From contig CAJUFO010000017.1 of assembly GCA_910585615.1 (NCBI GenBank), forward strand, positions 1-64,000: DNA of 64,000 nucleotides. Reading direction: 5' to 3'. Below, piece after piece: positions 24,450 through 33,347 of this stretch; position 1 is the first letter of the stretch; each line of letters opens with the position of its first letter. The notes below the pieces were generated by a model. It ran no database searches. It was given only the letters and a program-made list of their open reading frames with translations, and had not been told where the DNA came from. The DNA is from an uncultured Acetatifactor sp. GTDB lineage: Bacteria > Bacillota > Clostridia > Lachnospirales > Lachnospiraceae. Both the position numbers and the translations under genes were made by a program.

Positions 24450-24932
24450 ATGGAAGAAAAAACGAAACAGAAGATTCAGAAATTCCTTGCCCTGTTCTCT
24501 ATCTCTGTATCCGATACAGCGGCAGAAAATATACTGCAGTTTATTAAATTCGGCATTGTAGGGGCGACCAACACAGCCATCAGCTACCTGCTCAATATAG
24601 CCGTTCTGTTCCTTATGAGGCCGCTGAATGCGGCCTGGGACTTTGTGGCAGGCAATGTGGTATCCTTTCTGTTGAGCGTACTATGGTCCTTTTACTGGAA
24701 CAACCGCTTTGTATTTACAGCAAAAGAGGGCGAGGAAAGATTTCTTTTAAGCGCTTTGCTAAAGGCCTATATTTCTTACGGTTTTACCGGAATCATATTA
24801 AATAACATTTTGTCATGGTTCTGGATCCATGTATTGTACATTTCCAAATTCACTGCACCTCTGATCAACTTGATCATCAGCGTGCCGCTGAATTTTGTGA
24901 TAAACAAGTTTTGGACCTTCAAAAGCAAGTAG
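24450..24932 (+). CDS. GtrA-family membrane protein
   Basis: 160 aa with four membrane spans and the family marks FIKFGIVGATNTAISYLLN near residue 30 and NFVINKFWTFK at the C-terminus. GtrA proteins are thought to flip polyprenyl-phosphate sugars made by a GtrB-type GT2, here the 21256-22188 gene. It is the last gene of the plus-strand arm and converges on the RelA/SpoT operon. Confidence 0.88.
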   Translation: MEEKTKQKIQKFLALFSISVSDTAAENILQFIKFGIVGATNTAISYLLNIAVLFLMRPLNAAWDFVAGNVVSFLLSVLWSFYWNNRFVFTAKEGEERFLLSALLKAYISYGFTGIILNNILSWFWIHVLYISKFTAPLINLIISVPLNFVINKFWTFKSK

Positions 24933-24953
24933 GCGAATTATTCCCCTGACTTC

Positions 24954-25105
24954 TCACTCTTCCAGCATCTTATTGATATTAAATGCCGATAGTACAGCAC
25001 ATTCCATTCCCAGTTGTGCAGTCATTAATGAAGCTTGCTTTTGAGATAGGCAGTTTCAGCTTTCTCTCCATCTCTTTGCCACTTCGTCCCAATATGTTAC
25101 AACCG
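24954..25105 (-). pseudogene. Short decayed coding remnant
   Basis: On the minus strand, protein-like pieces appear in two frames: an N-terminal piece with GKEMERKLKLPISK and a C-terminal piece with QKQASLMTAQLGMECAVLS ending at a stop at 24954-24956. No start or ribosome-binding site is seen. It may be the truncated end of an older gene at the junction between the plus-strand arm and the next operon. The family is not recognised. Confidence 0.25.
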
Positions 25106-25136
25106 AATTTTTGGGGAGATTAAGATATACGCTTCC

Positions 25137-25682
25137 TCACCCAGCCTGGTGCTCCCCAACCAACCTCCCCGCCTGGAAGCTCAATATAAAAAGCTCCAGC
25201 ATCTGCGCGTCATAGTTCCTGAACTTCAGATAATAATACAATGTGTCAAAATAGTTCAGGACGCTCTTGCGCTTTTTCTCGGGAATATCACTTCCCAACT
25301 GAGCTCCCATCAGGAATTTCGCCAGCCTGGAAAACACGAATTTCTCATTGACGAATACCACCTTTTCGTCATTATCGGGATTGTCGATAATCTGCAGCGG
25401 ATGTCTGCGGAGAAGCCAATAGCTCTGATATGCGTATACTTTTATGTCATTGACTTCCCTGATCCCATGGAGTTTTTTGAGACGGGATATATCCGTGAAA
25501 TAGTCCAGGATTCCATGAGTCAGAGCCACCTCGTCCACCTTGACATGCTTCGCCAGCTCATAGTCCCCCAGAAACTGCTGCATCTCCTTGTAAAGATTTT
25601 CGTACCCTGACCTCACCTTTTCCTCGGTAAACTCCTGCACTATAGGATTGTAGTCAAGATAGATATTCTCAATATTGTTCAT
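25137..25682 (-). CDS. Unrecognised 181-aa protein, third gene of the RelA/SpoT operon
   Basis: 181 aa, mostly helical by composition, without signal peptide or membrane spans, and rich in aromatic residues (YLDYNPIV, YQSYWLL, YFDTLYYYLKF). I do not recognise the family. Its ATG overlaps the stop of the 70-aa gene by 4 bp (ATGA), so it is translated with it. Such coupling suggests that it works with the RelA/SpoT-domain protein, perhaps as partner or regulator. Confidence 0.65.
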   Translation of the reverse strand: MNNIENIYLDYNPIVQEFTEEKVRSGYENLYKEMQQFLGDYELAKHVKVDEVALTHGILDYFTDISRLKKLHGIREVNDIKVYAYQSYWLLRRHPLQIIDNPDNDEKVVFVNEKFVFSRLAKFLMGAQLGSDIPEKKRKSVLNYFDTLYYYLKFRNYDAQMLELFILSFQAGRLVGEHQAG

Positions 25683-25891
25683 ATCTTGCTACCCGTAAGG
25701 TTCATCAGGTCATAGCAGAACCTTGTCCTTATGAATTCTCCGTATTCCATCATCTCCCTGTGCTCCACATCGCCGTCCCGCTCAAGGTTGGAATTCCCCA
25801 TGATATGCAAACGGATGTCCCCTTCCTTTATCAGCTGCATCACCTTTTCCCCGGAATCCACAATCGCCTGACTCATCCCTGTCTTAACCAT
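25679..25891 (-). CDS. Unrecognised 70-aa protein, second gene of the RelA/SpoT operon
   Basis: 70 aa from the ATG at 25891, preferred over an upstream one because AGGAGG lies about 10 bases before it. The sequence is charged and soluble (SQAIVDSGEKVMQLIKEGDIRL...). It begins 13 bp after the RelA/SpoT-domain stop and overlaps the next gene by 4 bp. The size and position are those of a small regulatory partner, such as an antitoxin, but there is no sequence match to support that. Confidence 0.55.
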   Translation of the reverse strand: MVKTGMSQAIVDSGEKVMQLIKEGDIRLHIMGNSNLERDGDVEHREMMEYGEFIRTRFCYDLMNLTGSKI

Positions 25892-25904
25892 ACCCTGGCT
25901 CCTC

Positions 25905-26822
25905 CTATTCCCTGACCACACTGTCTATTGCATCCTGAAATGTACGGACATTACCGACACTTGCCAAACTGCCATGATTCGAAAAATGAAGCTGCCCCGT
26001 CTGCGGTTTCGACACCGCAGCCCTCTTTCCCCGAAAGCTCGCCTCCGGCACAGCCTGCAGCCTGTGGTAATAAGACCCCATTTCATCTCCCATTCCTGAC
26101 AGCCTGTTCAGCAGTTCGGAAAATTCCAAAAGCATAGGATTATCTTTCTGGCAGGGATACAGGATGTCATGGTCTATCTCGCCCCAGCCTTCCTCGAACA
26201 GCGTCCTTATCTGTATTTCGATATAAGTCCCACGGTAGTTCACTATATAATGAATGGAGCGGTAATGCTTTCTATCCAGTATATGCTCCAAAGGAATCCA
26301 GTCTGCATATATCTCATGGAAATCCCCTGCACGGATATGCACTTTCGGCGGCTCTGCCATAAATACGCTTCCATCGCTCACATAATCATGTACGCTGTCT
26401 CCCTTTATATATCTCTCCGGCGCATTCTCAATCCTGCCGGTAATATAGATATGGAATTTTACCCAGTCCTCCCTGTACAGCAGGAGCCCTCTGATTCCTA
26501 TTAAATCGGTCAGGAACATCCAGTAATTGTATTTGCTGAGATTCTTGTATTTCACATAATTCTCGATTCTTTTTCTGACGATTTTCTCCACCACATGCTC
26601 TGCCGCCTTGCATCTGCTGCGGTAAGACTGGAGGCCCATCTCTTCCTCCCTGTCCAGAAAATATTCCCTGATAAACTCGTTTCGGATTCTATCCAACTCC
26701 GGCTGCCGTCTTTCATAGTCTTCCGCAATTTCCCGCAATTCATCCCAGGATAGCTGCGAATCGGCGAATTGTCCGGGAGAAATCCGATATTTCTTCATGA
26801 ATTCCTCTCTTGCGATATCCAT
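25905..26822 (-). CDS. RelA/SpoT-domain (nucleotide pyrophosphokinase-like) protein
   Basis: 305 aa from the ATG at 26822 (GTGGGGG upstream). The synthetase-like core runs from about residue 95 to 235: DLIGIRGLLLY, then HYRSIHYIVNY (equivalent to the Y-x-S-LH block) and EIQIRTLFEEGWGEIDHD (the ExQxR block). There is no HD hydrolase domain, TGS or ACT. Small synthetases make (p)ppGpp; toxic relatives make ppApp or pyrophosphorylate tRNA. The two following genes are unknown proteins in the same operon, which fits a toxin-antitoxin or defence unit but does not prove it. Confidence 0.8.
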   Translation of the reverse strand: MDIAREEFMKKYRISPGQFADSQLSWDELREIAEDYERRQPELDRIRNEFIREYFLDREEEMGLQSYRSRCKAAEHVVEKIVRKRIENYVKYKNLSKYNYWMFLTDLIGIRGLLLYREDWVKFHIYITGRIENAPERYIKGDSVHDYVSDGSVFMAEPPKVHIRAGDFHEIYADWIPLEHILDRKHYRSIHYIVNYRGTYIEIQIRTLFEEGWGEIDHDILYPCQKDNPMLLEFSELLNRLSGMGDEMGSYYHRLQAVPEASFRGKRAAVSKPQTGQLHFSNHGSLASVGNVRTFQDAIDSVVRE

Positions 26823-26878
26823 GGATTCCCCCACTTCTATATATGTACTCTGAGTATCTCTGCAATGAAATACTTTCA

Positions 26879-26884
26879 GTATAC
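26879..26884 (-). promoter_or_regulatory. Extended -10 promoter element for the RelA/SpoT operon
   Basis: On the minus strand TGGTATACT gives a TG-n extended -10 with hexamer TATACT, about 57 bases before the start codon. No good -35 hexamer is found at 16-18 bases. The operon therefore seems to have its own promoter, separate from the polysaccharide genes upstream. Confidence 0.45.
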
Positions 26885-26974
26885 CACAGCATGTCCCAAA
26901 ATGGAACAAGTTCATTGATTATTTCGTTTTTAATTCGTTTCTCATCTACAGTCTGGGCCGCTATGCCAATCGCC

Positions 26975-28201
26975 TCATTCCCTGCCTTTCCTCACAATCA
27001 CCAAATCACAAACCACCGCAACCCCCCGCACCTGCCTCCAATCCCTGGCAGCCGCCCGCAACACCCGCCAAATCCTCCCGGACTGCAGCGCCTCATACCG
27101 CCCTTCCATGGCCTGGGTCTTCTCCCGCAGGATCCGCTTCCCCGCCTCCGTCCGCAGGACCCGGCGCTCCTCGAACTCTCCCAGCATCCGCAGATACTTC
27201 TCTATCTCCCAGAGCTTCCGCTCCTTCTGCAGCAGCTTCCCCACCCGGTGCTCCTCCGCCGCCGTATTATCTTCATGTCTTCTATGGCGTGCCAACTCTT
27301 CGTCCATATGGAAAAAAGCCCCCTCCTCCGCCGCCATGGCGCAAAGGAAGATGTCGTGGGGCACCTTGAACTCTGATCCCCCATTCCCGCAAGGCCCACT
27401 CCCGTCCTCTCCGTGATGCCCTGCATCCTCATGGCTCCGGCTCCTGTCCTCCCGGCTCTGCCCCGTTTCCGCATGGCTCCGGTTCCCGTCCTTCCGGCTC
27501 TGCCCCGTTTCCTCATGGCTCCGGCTCCTGTCCTCCCGGCTCTGCCCCGTTTCCGCATGGCTCTGGTTCCCGTCCTTCCGGCTCTGCCCCATTTCCTCAT
27601 GGCACTCCTCTGCCTCCCCGGCCGTCCGCGCTCCCTTCTGCCCAGGACTCTCCTGCCCGCAGATTCCCATCCCCCGCTCCCTATACCACCCGTTCCGATA
27701 CGCCAGCACCATCCCGGGCCACTGATATTTACGGAAAATCTCCCGAAGCCCCACCTGCCGCAGCTTCCTCGTCCCCAGACTGCGGGAAGGCGCCATCACG
27801 GCATGGATTCTCTCGCCCTCCCCGTCCATCAGCCCGAACTTGCACGCCAGTACATCCGCCTCCGAATGCGCCTCCAGCACCGCACACATCCGCTCCAGCT
27901 TCGTCTCCGCCCAGATATCGTCCTGATCCGCCAGGAACACCACATCCCCGGCACACAGGCTCATTGCATAATAGAAATTCCCCGGATACCCCCTGTTTTC
28001 CTTGTTACAGCACAGCCTCCAGCTTTCCCCCAGCCCATGCTTCTCTATGAACAGCCGGACAATCTCCACCGTCCTGTCTGTGGAACAGTCATCGCAGAGG
28101 ATGACCTCCTCCGCCCTTCTCGTCTGTCTCAAGATAGAATCCAGCTGCTCTTCAATATACTTTTCTCCATTATAGATTCCCATACACACAGATACTGTCA
28201 T
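26975..28201 (-). CDS. GT2 glycosyltransferase with a hydrophilic 14-residue repeat insert
   Basis: 408 aa. Residues 1-175 are a GT2 domain of the rhamnan-synthesis kind (VCMGIYNGEKYIEEQLDSI, CDDCSTDRT at 36-44, LADQDDIW at 90-97). Residues 201-270 are five 14-residue units rich in H, S, R, D, E, G and Q that are absent from normal family members, which run to about 300 residues without this. The C-terminal part (280-400) is basic and helical. It is the last gene of the GC-rich polysaccharide run. Confidence 0.82.
   Translation of the reverse strand: MTVSVCMGIYNGEKYIEEQLDSILRQTRRAEEVILCDDCSTDRTVEIVRLFIEKHGLGESWRLCCNKENRGYPGNFYYAMSLCAGDVVFLADQDDIWAETKLERMCAVLEAHSEADVLACKFGLMDGEGERIHAVMAPSRSLGTRKLRQVGLREIFRKYQWPGMVLAYRNGWYRERGMGICGQESPGQKGARTAGEAEECHEEMGQSRKDGNQSHAETGQSREDRSRSHEETGQSRKDGNRSHAETGQSREDRSRSHEDAGHHGEDGSGPCGNGGSEFKVPHDIFLCAMAAEEGAFFHMDEELARHRRHEDNTAAEEHRVGKLLQKERKLWEIEKYLRMLGEFEERRVLRTEAGKRILREKTQAMEGRYEALQSGRIWRVLRAAARDWRQVRGVAVVCDLVIVRKGRE
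27392..27601 (-). repeat. Five 42-bp tandem repeats inside a GT2 gene
   Basis: Units alternate between two near-identical types, so there is a strong 84-bp higher-order period (for example SRKDGN(Q/R)SHAETGQ followed by SREDRSRSHE(E/D)). DNA copies are nearly identical, which points to recent expansion. A unit of 42 bp keeps the frame. The last unit is degenerate. Confidence 0.9.
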
Positions 28202-28305
28202 GCCAACCTCCGGCCCTTCCCCTGTATACGCCTTGCATCATGTTCCCGACAGGCATTCCCGCCAGCCTCTGCCAGGATTCCTCCATAGCTCCTGGAAAAA
28301 GAGGC

Positions 28306-29406
28306 CTAACACCCCCCGAACACCCTCAGATACTCCCCCACTACATGCCGCAGCCCATACTCCGCAAACGCCTCCCGCCCATCCGGCAGCGCCAGCGCCG
28401 CGTCAATCTTCTCCGCCCACTCCTCCGCGTCATAAGGCCTCTCCACGTACACAGCCTTCCCTTGGGTCACTTCCTCCAGGCAGCTCTCCTTGGTCATCAC
28501 CACCCGCTTCCCCCTGCGCATGGCCTCGATAGGCGGCATGCCGAACCCCTCGAACACGCTGGGGAACAAGAAAAGCCTACAGTTCTCATAGAGGCAGTCC
28601 CGCTCCTCATCAGAGACGAAACCCGTATCGATGACCAAATCCGCAATCCCCCATTTCGCCACCGCCTGGCGAAAAGCAGTCTTATCCCCGCCCACGCCGC
28701 TTATGACCAAGGTCCTCTCTTCCCCCTTGCGCCTTCGCAGTGCCATCACTTCCAGCAGCGTTCCCAGATTCTTGTGGGGCAGCATGGAGCTGACGCAATA
28801 AAAATAATTCCCGTCCCGGATTCCGTACTTTTCCGTCAGTGCCTCCACCGGCATATCCGATACCTTCGTCTCCACCGGATTATAGACGACAGAACACTTT
28901 CCCGCAACAGCCGGATAATGGCTCTCTAAATCCCTCCTGCAATACTCCGATATGGTGACCACATGGGCCGAGGCCCTGCATGCATGCCTCCACATATATT
29001 TCAGGAACATCCGTCTGCCCGCCGAAAAATACGCCGGATAGTGGAGCGCCTGCAGATCATGTATCACACTGACATAGGGAATGCCGCTGCCATAGGTCAA
29101 AGGCATGCTGTACACCGGAATGAACATCACGTCGATTCCCAGCCGCCTGGCAACCCTGTCCAGATGCAGGTTCTCCCACAGAATCCGCTTCGGCTGGCTG
29201 GCGGACTCCACCGGCAGCGCCAGCCGCTCCATATTGGCATACCGGTCGTAGGACGCGAAGCTGTCCCCGTTATCCCCTGACACCAGCAATACATACGTAT
29301 TAGCCTTATCATACTGCCCAAAGCCCTCCATCAGGTTCCTGATATAGGACTCCGTCCCCCCGCAAATCCCCGGCCGGACCCACAGCAGATCAATCCCTAT
29401 CTTCAT
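28306..29406 (-). CDS. GT4 family glycosyltransferase
   Basis: 366 aa from the ATG at 29406 (GGGGG upstream; the frame extends 105 bases further without a better site). Typical GT-B layout: MKIGIDLLWVRPGICGGTES at the start, VSVIHDLQAL in the middle, SSMLPHKNL as the donor-site loop and LFPSVFEGFGMPPIEAM with the retaining-enzyme E-x7-E-type motif. It probably adds mannose, glucose or a deoxyhexose to the repeat unit; specificity is not readable. Confidence 0.88.
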   Translation of the reverse strand: MKIGIDLLWVRPGICGGTESYIRNLMEGFGQYDKANTYVLLVSGDNGDSFASYDRYANMERLALPVESASQPKRILWENLHLDRVARRLGIDVMFIPVYSMPLTYGSGIPYVSVIHDLQALHYPAYFSAGRRMFLKYMWRHACRASAHVVTISEYCRRDLESHYPAVAGKCSVVYNPVETKVSDMPVEALTEKYGIRDGNYFYCVSSMLPHKNLGTLLEVMALRRRKGEERTLVISGVGGDKTAFRQAVAKWGIADLVIDTGFVSDEERDCLYENCRLFLFPSVFEGFGMPPIEAMRRGKRVVMTKESCLEEVTQGKAVYVERPYDAEEWAEKIDAALALPDGREAFAEYGLRHVVGEYLRVFGGC

Positions 29407-29511
29407 CTTATCCCCCTGGCCGCGTCCGGCGGCACATGCAGCAGAAAATTTCCGTCCGCGCAGCCAAGAGGTTCCACGCCCCTCCTGGCCGCTTAGAAAA
29501 TCTGTGCGCAC

Positions 29512-30255
29512 TCACCCAAAGACCATCTTCACGCACTCAATGGCAATACACTCCACCAAATACCACCTGCTATACCCATTCGCCCGATAGCACCACACAT
29601 ACCTGTCCCGAATCCGCCCCAGCGCCTCCCGCAGGCTCTTCCGGTTGCTGACCCCTCCCATGCGGAAGTTGGCCAGAACCTTTCCCAGCGTCCTGACCCT
29701 GTACCCCTCCCGCACCATCTGCAGATAGCACCCGTAATCATCATGAATCCCCCGGTTCCGGAAGGGATGCCCCTTATACACACCCGCCTCCACGAACATA
29801 GTAGGATGGTTCCAGTCCCTGGAGGTCTGGAACCTGCGCAGCCTGGCCTTTTTCACGAAGCAGCTCCCGTCCGCCCTGTGCAGCCTGATATCCGAGAACA
29901 GCAGGTCGCACCCGCCCTTCCCGAACACCGTCAGCACCGTCTCCACCGCATCCGGCTCATACCAGTCGTCGCTGTTCAGGATCCCGATCACATCCCCGGT
30001 AGCCATCCGGATCCCCTTGTTCATGGCATCATAAATGCCCCTGTCCTTCTCTGAGACGATCCGCAGGCGGATTCCCTTCCGCTCCATCCGCTCCCTGTAG
30101 CTCTCCGCCACGGCCACCGTGCCGTCCGTGGAAGCCCCGTCGACAATCAGATACTCGATCTCCGTACAGGTCTGGTCCAGCACAGATTCCATGGTGGCCC
30201 CAAGGGTCTCCTCGCTGTTGTAGGTCACAGTCACAATGCTCACTGTCTTATGCAT
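29512..30255 (-). CDS. GT2 family glycosyltransferase (WcaA/SpsA-like)
   Basis: 247 aa with VSIVTVTYNSEETL, IVDGASTDGT, LNSDDWYEPDA as DxD region and a C-terminal basic stretch. It is compact, without membrane spans. Its start overlaps the epimerase-like gene end by 8 bp, within a minus-strand run of surface-glycan genes. Confidence 0.88.
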   Translation of the reverse strand: MHKTVSIVTVTYNSEETLGATMESVLDQTCTEIEYLIVDGASTDGTVAVAESYRERMERKGIRLRIVSEKDRGIYDAMNKGIRMATGDVIGILNSDDWYEPDAVETVLTVFGKGGCDLLFSDIRLHRADGSCFVKKARLRRFQTSRDWNHPTMFVEAGVYKGHPFRNRGIHDDYGCYLQMVREGYRVRTLGKVLANFRMGGVSNRKSLREALGRIRDRYVWCYRANGYSRWYLVECIAIECVKMVFG

Positions 30256-31141
30256 CCCGGCTCTCCGTCAGATGCACGGATTCCCGGAACCCATACACCC
30301 TGTATTCTTCCCTGTAGTCGCTCATTTCCTTCTCATAGACCATGTTTCCAAAGGCCTTGTCCGCCAGGCCCCCCAGCTTCCCCCCTATTTTGCCCAGCAG
30401 CCACAGGGCCGGATGGAAGATTCCTGTCAGCCGGATCCGCTTCCCATGCTCCGCCGCGATTGCCGCCACCATGTCTGCGGTGCGCACGTACTCTTCATTC
30501 TGGGGATAGAAAATCCCCCTCTCCCCGTTCTCCACCATCAGTTCCACGAACCTGCACAGGTTCCCGATGTAGAGCATGCTCCGCTGGTTCTCCTCCTTTG
30601 GAAAAAAGAGGAGCTTCACCGCCAGCTTTGCCAGAAGCGGATAATTCCCCTTTGAACCCTTCCCGTATATCATGGGCGGCCTCAGGATGACTACGCGAAA
30701 CCCGTCGTCCTCCAGCTCCCTTAAGCCCTTCTCCGCCCGGACCTTGCTGTCCCCATAGAAGTTAGCCGGGGCTAACGGAGTGTCCCGGCCAATCACCTTC
30801 CGCTTCCCGATTCCCGCGCTGTCCCCGTACACGATGATGCTGCTCATGAAGATGAACTGCGCCACCCCTTCCGCCTTTGCCTTCCCGGCGCACTCCACGG
30901 CCAGGTCGCAGTTCACCCTATAGTACAGCTCCTTCGTCTCCTCCGACACCTTCCCCACATCCGCATGGGCCAGCCCCGCCACATGGAAGACGCTGTCGTA
31001 TCCATGAAAATCATGCCCCCGCCAGGCCCCGTCCCGCATGCCCAGCGTCTCTGTGACGATAGAATCGGAACGTTCGGCTATCCAGCTCTCAAAGGCAGTG
31101 CCGATATAGCTCCCCGCCCCGGTGATCAAGACTCTCTTCAT
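30248..31141 (-). CDS. NAD-dependent epimerase/dehydratase (extended SDR)
   Basis: 297 aa from the ATG at 31141 (GGAGGAG upstream). The Rossmann motif is VLITGAGSYIG; the catalytic Tyr is replaced by Phe in the expected Y-x3-K place (ANFYGDSKVRAEK: tyrosine two residues off, so alignment is needed). The relatives are UDP-sugar 4-epimerases and WbpV/WbnF-like proteins. It would supply or interconvert a nucleotide sugar for this locus. Confidence 0.8.
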   Translation of the reverse strand: MKRVLITGAGSYIGTAFESWIAERSDSIVTETLGMRDGAWRGHDFHGYDSVFHVAGLAHADVGKVSEETKELYYRVNCDLAVECAGKAKAEGVAQFIFMSSIIVYGDSAGIGKRKVIGRDTPLAPANFYGDSKVRAEKGLRELEDDGFRVVILRPPMIYGKGSKGNYPLLAKLAVKLLFFPKEENQRSMLYIGNLCRFVELMVENGERGIFYPQNEEYVRTADMVAAIAAEHGKRIRLTGIFHPALWLLGKIGGKLGGLADKAFGNMVYEKEMSDYREEYRVYGFRESVHLTESRDA

Positions 31142-31365
31142 CCCGGCTCCTCCTTCCGCGCGCTGCATTCCCCCCCTATCCTGTGCAAGCCCAGGCTTCG
31201 GCCGCCTCAGCTCTCCTCCGCTGTACGGGCGTGCACAGCAGCTGCCCCGCGCCGCATGGCTTCCCTTCCAATCCTCTTCGCCGCTTCCGGCCACGGTGCA
31301 GCGCCTTCCGTTCTGTCCGTCCCCGGATTCCCGCGTCCTGCACAGCCACTGATTCCCCGTGAATC

Positions 31366-31396
31366 AAAACGCGGCGCCCCGGCACGGCGCCCCGCG
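31366..31396 (-). terminator. Candidate intrinsic terminator after the CapD-like gene
   Basis: On the minus strand a GC-rich stem (cgcggggcgcc with ggcgccgcg, one bulge) is followed by GTTTTG, about 50 bases after the stop of the 31446-33317 gene. The T-run is short. The rest of the 304-bp gap 31142-31445 is GC-rich and shows no credible gene. Confidence 0.35.
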
Positions 31397-31445
31397 TACA
31401 GCCTGTCCCGGCCGATTCGTCAGTCCTGCGCCATCGGCCTGTCCT

Positions 31446-33317
31446 TCAGCCCTCGTCGCCCTCCGCGCGATATGTGCCCACAATCTCCCGAATCTCCCGC
31501 CGGATATCCGAGGACTCCTTCTTCGCGGCGGCTATCAGCTTCTCCAGCTGCCTCTCGAAAATCTCCTCATTGAAATAAGTCGGTTTTTCGACAAAAATCA
31601 TCTTGTTCGCCGTCTTCTCCAGGTTCTCCTGCTGTATCAAAAGCTCCTCATACATCTTCTCCCCAGGCCGCAGGCCGGTGAACCTAATCTCAATGTCCTC
31701 CCCGGGCCGATACCCCGAAAGCTTGATCAGGTTCACCGCCAGATCCAGGATTTTCATGGGCTCCCCCATGTCCAGGACGAATATCTCCCCGCCCCTGGCA
31801 TAGGCCCCCGCCTGCAGCACCAAAGACACGGCCTCCGGGATGGTCATGAAATAGCGGATGATCTCCGGATCCGTCACCGTCACCGGGCCGCCCTCCGCAA
31901 TCTGCTGCTTGAACAGCGGGATTACGCTTCCATTGCTCCCCAGCACGTTCCCGAACCGCACCGCCACGAAATTCGTCCCGGATTTCCGGTTCATCATCTG
32001 GACGATCATCTCGCAGATGCGCTTGGAGGCCCCCATCACATTGGCAGGGTTCACCGCCTTGTCCGTGGATATCAGCACGAACCTGTCCACGCCGTACCTG
32101 TCCGCAGCCGTGGCGATTTTGTAGGTCCCCATCACATTGTTCTTGATGGCCTCATTGGGGCTATCCTCCATCAGGGGCACATGCTTGTGGGCCGCCGCGT
32201 GGTACACGATCTCAGGCCGATATGTCTCAAAAATCGAATTCACTCGATTGGTATTGCGCACAGACCCAATCAGCACCACCAGGTTCAGCTCCGGATATCT
32301 GCGAATCAGCTCCTGCTGTATCTCATAGGCATTGTTCTCATAGATGTCCAGGATGATCAGCTGCCTGGGACTGTGGGCCGCGATCTGCCTGCACAGCTCC
32401 CCGCCGATGGAGCCGCCCCCGCCCGTGACCAGCACCACCCGATCCCTGACATAGCCCAGGACTTCCTCCGAATTGATCTCTATGGGCTCCCGCCCCAGGA
32501 GGTCCTCTATCTCCACTTCCTTTAAAGCGGACACGGACACGTCCCCGTTGATCAGCTGGTAGGTGCCGGGCACTGTCCGCAGCTTGCACCCGGATTCCTT
32601 GCAGATGTCCAGGATTTCCTTCTTGGTCTGGGTATTGGCCGAGGGAATGGCGAAGATGATCTCATCGATTCCGTACTGCTCCACCGCGTCCAGGATGCAG
32701 TCCCTGCCCCCTACGATGGGGATGCCCCGCATGAGCTTTCCGTGGCAGCCGGGCTGGTCGTCGATGATGCACCTGGCGCACAGGTTCAGGTACTGGCTGC
32801 TCTCCAGCTCCTTCAGAATCATGTTGCAGGCCGCCCCGGCCCCGATAATCATGGTGCTGACCTTCTGCTTGCGCTCCACCATACTGGCCCGCTTATTATT
32901 GATGATGCGCAGGATCCGGTAGCCGAACCGGATACAGCAGGTGGCCGTGGTCAGCAGGAAGCAGTACAGCACATAGTAGCTTCTGGGCATTCTGTTTCCC
33001 GTAACGGTGCAAAAAATCAACTGTGCCATAGAAGTGCAGGCGGCAGCCATGATGATATTGATAAGTTCATTGGCACTGGCATAGCGCCACACGCTTTTAT
33101 AAAGCTTCCAAAGGGCAAAAAAAGATAATGTCATCAGAATATTAGGCACCATAATATTCTCATAGCTCTGCAGAAAAACAGGGTCAATGCTCTTAAAGCT
33201 GAATTCGTATCGAATATACAGCGCCCCAAAGGATGTCACCACAATGCACATGATATCCATCAGTACCAGCGCGATAATTCGATTCAGCGGAATCTTTGAA
33301 AACTTCCAGATTTCCAT
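31446..33317 (-). CDS. Membrane-anchored nucleotide-sugar dehydratase, CapD/WbpM/PglF family
   Basis: 623 aa. Four membrane spans fill the first 130 residues. A first Rossmann-like domain (about 150-270) is followed by the catalytic SDR domain with VLVTGGGGSIGGELC, STDKAVNPANVMGASK (the Met-for-Tyr variant of Y-x3-K normal for this group) and VRFGNVLGSNGSVIPLF. These enzymes 4,6-dehydrate UDP-GlcNAc on the route to bacillosamine or other 6-deoxy amino sugars. It lies next to a PglC-type transferase (30 bp apart), the usual pairing for an initiating deoxyamino sugar. Confidence 0.9.
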   Translation of the reverse strand: MEIWKFSKIPLNRIIALVLMDIMCIVVTSFGALYIRYEFSFKSIDPVFLQSYENIMVPNILMTLSFFALWKLYKSVWRYASANELINIIMAAACTSMAQLIFCTVTGNRMPRSYYVLYCFLLTTATCCIRFGYRILRIINNKRASMVERKQKVSTMIIGAGAACNMILKELESSQYLNLCARCIIDDQPGCHGKLMRGIPIVGGRDCILDAVEQYGIDEIIFAIPSANTQTKKEILDICKESGCKLRTVPGTYQLINGDVSVSALKEVEIEDLLGREPIEINSEEVLGYVRDRVVLVTGGGGSIGGELCRQIAAHSPRQLIILDIYENNAYEIQQELIRRYPELNLVVLIGSVRNTNRVNSIFETYRPEIVYHAAAHKHVPLMEDSPNEAIKNNVMGTYKIATAADRYGVDRFVLISTDKAVNPANVMGASKRICEMIVQMMNRKSGTNFVAVRFGNVLGSNGSVIPLFKQQIAEGGPVTVTDPEIIRYFMTIPEAVSLVLQAGAYARGGEIFVLDMGEPMKILDLAVNLIKLSGYRPGEDIEIRFTGLRPGEKMYEELLIQQENLEKTANKMIFVEKPTYFNEEIFERQLEKLIAAAKKESSDIRREIREIVGTYRAEGDEG

Positions 33318-33347
33318 TGCGCACCCCTCTCCTGTATATCATCTGTG

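Noticed and set aside
27392..27601. CRISPR array
   Set aside because: Units are contiguous 42-bp tandem copies inside an open GT2 frame with no unique spacers.
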